From contig NZ_JAUCGJ010000010.1 in the NCBI RefSeq assembly GCF_030378065.1, positions 1-64,000 on the forward strand: a stretch of 64,000 bases of DNA. The letters are read 5' to 3'. Below are positions 62,588 to 64,000 of this stretch, piece by piece; position 1 is the first letter of the stretch, and every line of letters begins with the position of its first letter. A program made the translations under genes and the position numbers. Source of the stretch: Candidatus Venteria ishoeyi. Its GTDB lineage: Bacteria; Pseudomonadota; Gammaproteobacteria; Beggiatoales; Beggiatoaceae. Below the pieces are notes generated by a model that saw nothing but the letters and a program-made list of their open reading frames with translations, was not told where the DNA came from and searched no databases.

Positions 62588-64000
62588 ACTCAATAACCGG
62601 TGCACCAATATTGGTGGCGCTTTTCAGACGTTGCAGTAAAGTCTGCCAGTTTACTCGATGATTAAAACCAATCACATCAATACGTGGCAGGCCGCCGCCT
62701 TTGACGATGTAATAACCCTGTTTGGCAGGTTCCACGCCACTCATCTGGCAGGTGTTATTTTTTAGCACACAGCCCCAGCCGATACGAGCATAAGAAAATG
62801 CGGAAAATACTCGTAATATACTGCGGGATAAGGCATCAGTGACGCTGGCACCGCCGAGGCTGGAGAGGTTGTTCAATGCCTTCTGGCTGATTTTATGCGG
62901 ACTGCGATCCTTTTCAGGGGTACCAAACCAGGCGTCAAAAGCGACAGGTTGCCAGTTGTACAAATGCAGTTTGCGAATATAACCATCCAGTCGCCCGGAA
63001 ATCTCGCCAAATTCAAAAAAGCGTGTAAGCAATTCTAAATCCAGTTGCTTAAAATCAACCTTGCCCCGCAATTGTGGGGTTTCGCCGAAAGGATTTTGCA
63101 GGCTTAAATTGTGAATAATGACATCACCATCAAACACTTTCAGTAATAACGCGCCTTCAATACGCAATTGCTGTTTCTGGTAGTGAATTGCAGGAATCAC
63201 TGCCGCCAATTCACCACCCAATTCAGGAAATCCCAGTGTATGTGATAAGGCAGACATGGAAATGGGTTTGAAATTAGCGGAAAGTTTTGCGCTATAGTTT
63301 GCTGGTTTTCCTCCCAGACCACTGATTTCCAGTGTATTTAGCGTCACAGAGCCATCTAATAAGCGACTTTTCCAGGGTTGTAATAAACGCAATTTGTCGC
63401 CAAGTATTTCCAGTTTGCAATAAGCCGCAGGCAAGCTTAATGTTCCCAGTTGCAGCCCTGACCAGCTTATCTGACTGGGTTTTATGGGTGCATTATTAGG
63501 TGGTTTTTCTGATAACCAGTGCAAGCTGCCATTGATGCTCCGAATGCTTGTTGTAGCAGTGCTGAGACTGACCCGAGACAGCGTCAGCGTTGCGCTGCTG
63601 GCCTTATCCCAATCCAGGCGAGCACTGATTAAACCGCGCAGACGTAAATTGGATTGTGCTGTCTCCAGCCATGCTTGCAGATAGTATTTTTGTAAATTTT
63701 TCAGTGAACTGGGAAATAATTCCAGATGCAGTTTTTTAAATGCGCTGGCTTTGCCTGGAAAATAAAAACCACGCGCCTGCCATTCCAGAATGTCTTTATG
63801 TAGATAATGCAATTTCCGAACATGCAGACGGGATTTGCGTGCAGACCAATCCAGTTCTGTTTGTATGACTATCGGTGCTTTTTGAACTTCGATAAAGGCA
63901 GGTTCGGCATAAACTGCACCGCTGTATAATTTCAGCCGCGTGGAAATTGCCCAGTCTTGTTTAACTTGGCGTAGATTCAGTGCCAACTCAAATTTCAGGT
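62586..64000 (-). CDS. YdbH/AsmA-like envelope protein, 5' end outside window
   Basis: The frame is open to the right edge (the TTG at 63986 is not needed), so only the last 470 or so residues are visible. The protein is beta-rich with repeated amphipathic strands. The C-terminal region carries conserved segments: GRLDGYIRKLHLYNWQPVAF with DAWFGTPE, then ISQKALNNLSSLGGASV, then QGYYIVKGGGLPRIDVIGF. These match the end of YdbH/DUF748-type AsmA-like proteins, which span from the inner membrane and are thought to ferry phospholipids to the outer membrane. The N-terminal membrane anchor would lie outside the window. Confidence 0.72.
   Translation of the reverse strand, partial: LKFELALNLRQVKQDWAISTRLKLYSGAVYAEPAFIEVQKAPIVIQTELDWSARKSRLHVRKLHYLHKDILEWQARGFYFPGKASAFKKLHLELFPSSLKNLQKYYLQAWLETAQSNLRLRGLISARLDWDKASSATLTLSRVSLSTATTSIRSINGSLHWLSEKPPNNAPIKPSQISWSGLQLGTLSLPAAYCKLEILGDKLRLLQPWKSRLLDGSVTLNTLEISGLGGKPANYSAKLSANFKPISMSALSHTLGFPELGGELAAVIPAIHYQKQQLRIEGALLLKVFDGDVIIHNLSLQNPFGETPQLRGKVDFKQLDLELLTRFFEFGEISGRLDGYIRKLHLYNWQPVAFDAWFGTPEKDRSPHKISQKALNNLSSLGGASVTDALSRSILRVFSAFSYARIGWGCVLKNNTCQMSGVEPAKQGYYIVKGGGLPRIDVIGFNHRVNWQTLLQRLKSATNIGAPVIE

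Noticed and set aside
1-64000. tRNA, rRNA, riboswitch and CRISPR genes
   Set aside because: Reading both strands I found no cloverleaf with a GTTCRANYC arm, no rRNA stretch and no regularly spaced short repeats. A covariance search would settle this.

Overview
The window is a stretch of gammaproteobacterial chromosome with a moderate GC content. The evidence is the arrangement of yajC-secD-secF, a ComM/YifB ATPase next to ubiK, a bifunctional AlgC-type phosphohexomutase, type II secretion pseudopilins, a class I fumarase, and recA with a CTGT-N8-ACAG-like LexA box. The giant SdrD-repeat protein, many small palindromic repeats, a tail motif on the cellulase and broken toxin-antitoxin modules suggest a genome rich in mobile DNA, perhaps of the Thiotrichales or Methylococcales type. 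That placement is inference; no rRNA or tRNA is present to fix it.

Layout. 1-13.7 kb: the 3' part of a huge surface-protein gene with 34 visible SdrD B-like domains, three DUF11-like domains and a DPNV tandem linker. 13.9-21.1 kb: a chemoreceptor, then accessory DNA holding a broken PIN toxin, a diheme cytochrome c, a membrane protein, two back-to-back miniature inverted-repeat elements, a group II intron 3' end, an attC-like site and a HigBA-type module. 21.2-29.7 kb: mostly housekeeping genes (WecB-like epimerase, DUF354, a decayed ParE-type module, MepA-like endopeptidase, AlgC, CBS protein, YajC-SecD-SecF). 29.7-47.9 kb: a defence island. 48-64 kb: housekeeping again (GspG/H/I, UbiK, ComM, GNAT, a hybrid histidine kinase with its partner regulator, a GH5 cellulase, fumarase, RecA, and a YdbH/AsmA-like protein that runs off the right edge).

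The centre of interest is 35.3-47.9 kb. It reads as one directional gene string: a phosphorothioate-binding-type HNH endonuclease, a PAPS-reductase/DndC-like protein (BrxP), a DUF4007 protein, an unrecognised 156-aa protein, a BrxC-family ATPase, PglZ, a short BrxL, and a phosphorothioation-associated putative methyltransferase. BrxP-BrxC-PglZ-BrxL is the composition described for type 4 BREX. Here it is combined with three families otherwise known from Dnd phosphorothioation loci and with one unknown protein. Upstream, a second BrxC-like gene has lost its P-loop portion. An HNH-nuclease/methyltransferase convergent pair and a DUF2726 protein lie between that fragment and secF. The parts suggest DNA sulfur modification coupled to BREX-type phage exclusion, with a sulfur-reading nuclease in the same cluster.

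A 142-bp palindrome-rich element occurs twice in opposite orientation, at the left edge of the defence island and before the fumarase gene, about 29.5 kb apart.
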